From NCBI GenBank assembly GCA_900772695.1, contig CAAGRO010000071.1:1-5433 (forward strand): DNA of 5,433 nucleotides, written 5' to 3'. Position numbers and translations under genes: made by a program. Positions 5,297-5,433 of this stretch are shown piece by piece. Under the pieces are notes generated by a model, which worked only from the letters and a program-made list of their open reading frames with translations, was not told where the DNA came from and searched no databases. This stretch comes from an uncultured Oribacterium sp. Lineage in GTDB: Bacteria; Bacillota; Clostridia; Lachnospirales; Lachnospiraceae. Each line of letters opens with the position of its first letter. The stretch's first letter is position 1.

Positions 5297-5433
5297 AGAT
5301 GATGCCGCGCTTCCGTGTATGCTGGATGATCTCCTCGATCTCGTCAGCGATCGCCTCGTCATAGCCCTCGAAGCCACGATAGCGGGCGACGGCGGAGAGC
5401 ACCTGCTGCTTTACCTGCGGATGCAGCGCACCG
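5295..5433 (-). CDS. Unidentified protein, C-terminal 45 residues (partial)
   Basis: On the minus strand an open frame enters from the right edge and ends at TAA (plus-strand positions 5295-5297). The visible tail begins GALHPQVKQQVLSAVARYRG and ends EEIIQHTRKRGII, with many GAG and GCG/GCC codons like the other core genes. It is amphipathic and helical. It ends exactly at the bidirectional terminator, which supports a real convergent gene. The terminator's T-tract on this strand overlaps or directly follows the stop. I do not recognise the family from this fragment, and give no function. The start and most of the gene lie beyond the window. Confidence 0.65.
   Translation of the reverse strand, partial: GALHPQVKQQVLSAVARYRGFEGYDEAIADEIEEIIQHTRKRGII

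Overview
The window looks like a chromosomal segment from a moderately GC-rich member of the Clostridia, most likely Lachnospiraceae. That is an inference from the gene types, the strong AGGAGG-type ribosome binding sites, the intrinsic terminators and the hexuronate genes; no single feature proves the genus. There is no rRNA, tRNA, CRISPR array or transposase gene.

Left part (1-881): the last 23 codons of a gene that reads as the C-terminus of FabZ, the fatty acid synthesis dehydratase, end at 72. A 237-nt imperfect palindrome (87-323) follows; it would fold into one long hairpin and is too large for an ordinary terminator. An extended -10 promoter then leads into a MarR-family regulator (420-881). 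Its position next to fabZ suggests a FabT-like role.

Middle part (882-1907): after a terminator (950-983) comes a self-contained, AT-richer unit with its own promoter, ribosome binding site and terminator. It encodes a small DUF6788-like protein (1140-1484). In the same reading frame after its single TGA stop, a further 123 sense codons run to 1853, with no ribosome binding site at the only ATG near their start. This looks like one gene split by an in-frame stop. Its glutamate codons are mostly GAA, whereas uxaB uses only GAG, so recent transfer is plausible.

Right part (1908-5296): a hexuronate operon. A consensus-like promoter (TTGACA, 17 bp, TATATT) is followed by a perfect 20-bp palindrome of the LacI/CcpA type lying on the predicted transcription start. 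uxaB (tagaturonate reductase, 2085-3578) and uxaA (altronate dehydratase, 3761-5251) follow, separated by 182 nt of hairpin-rich DNA. Together they convert D-tagaturonate, from D-galacturonate, through D-altronate to 2-keto-3-deoxygluconate. The isomerase, KDG kinase, aldolase and a dedicated regulator are not in the window. A strong, probably bidirectional terminator (5259-5296) separates uxaA from a convergent gene of which only the last 45 codons are visible (5295-5433, minus strand).

The items most worth a second look are the long palindrome next to fabZ, the stop-interrupted DUF6788 gene, and the compact operator architecture of the uxa promoter.
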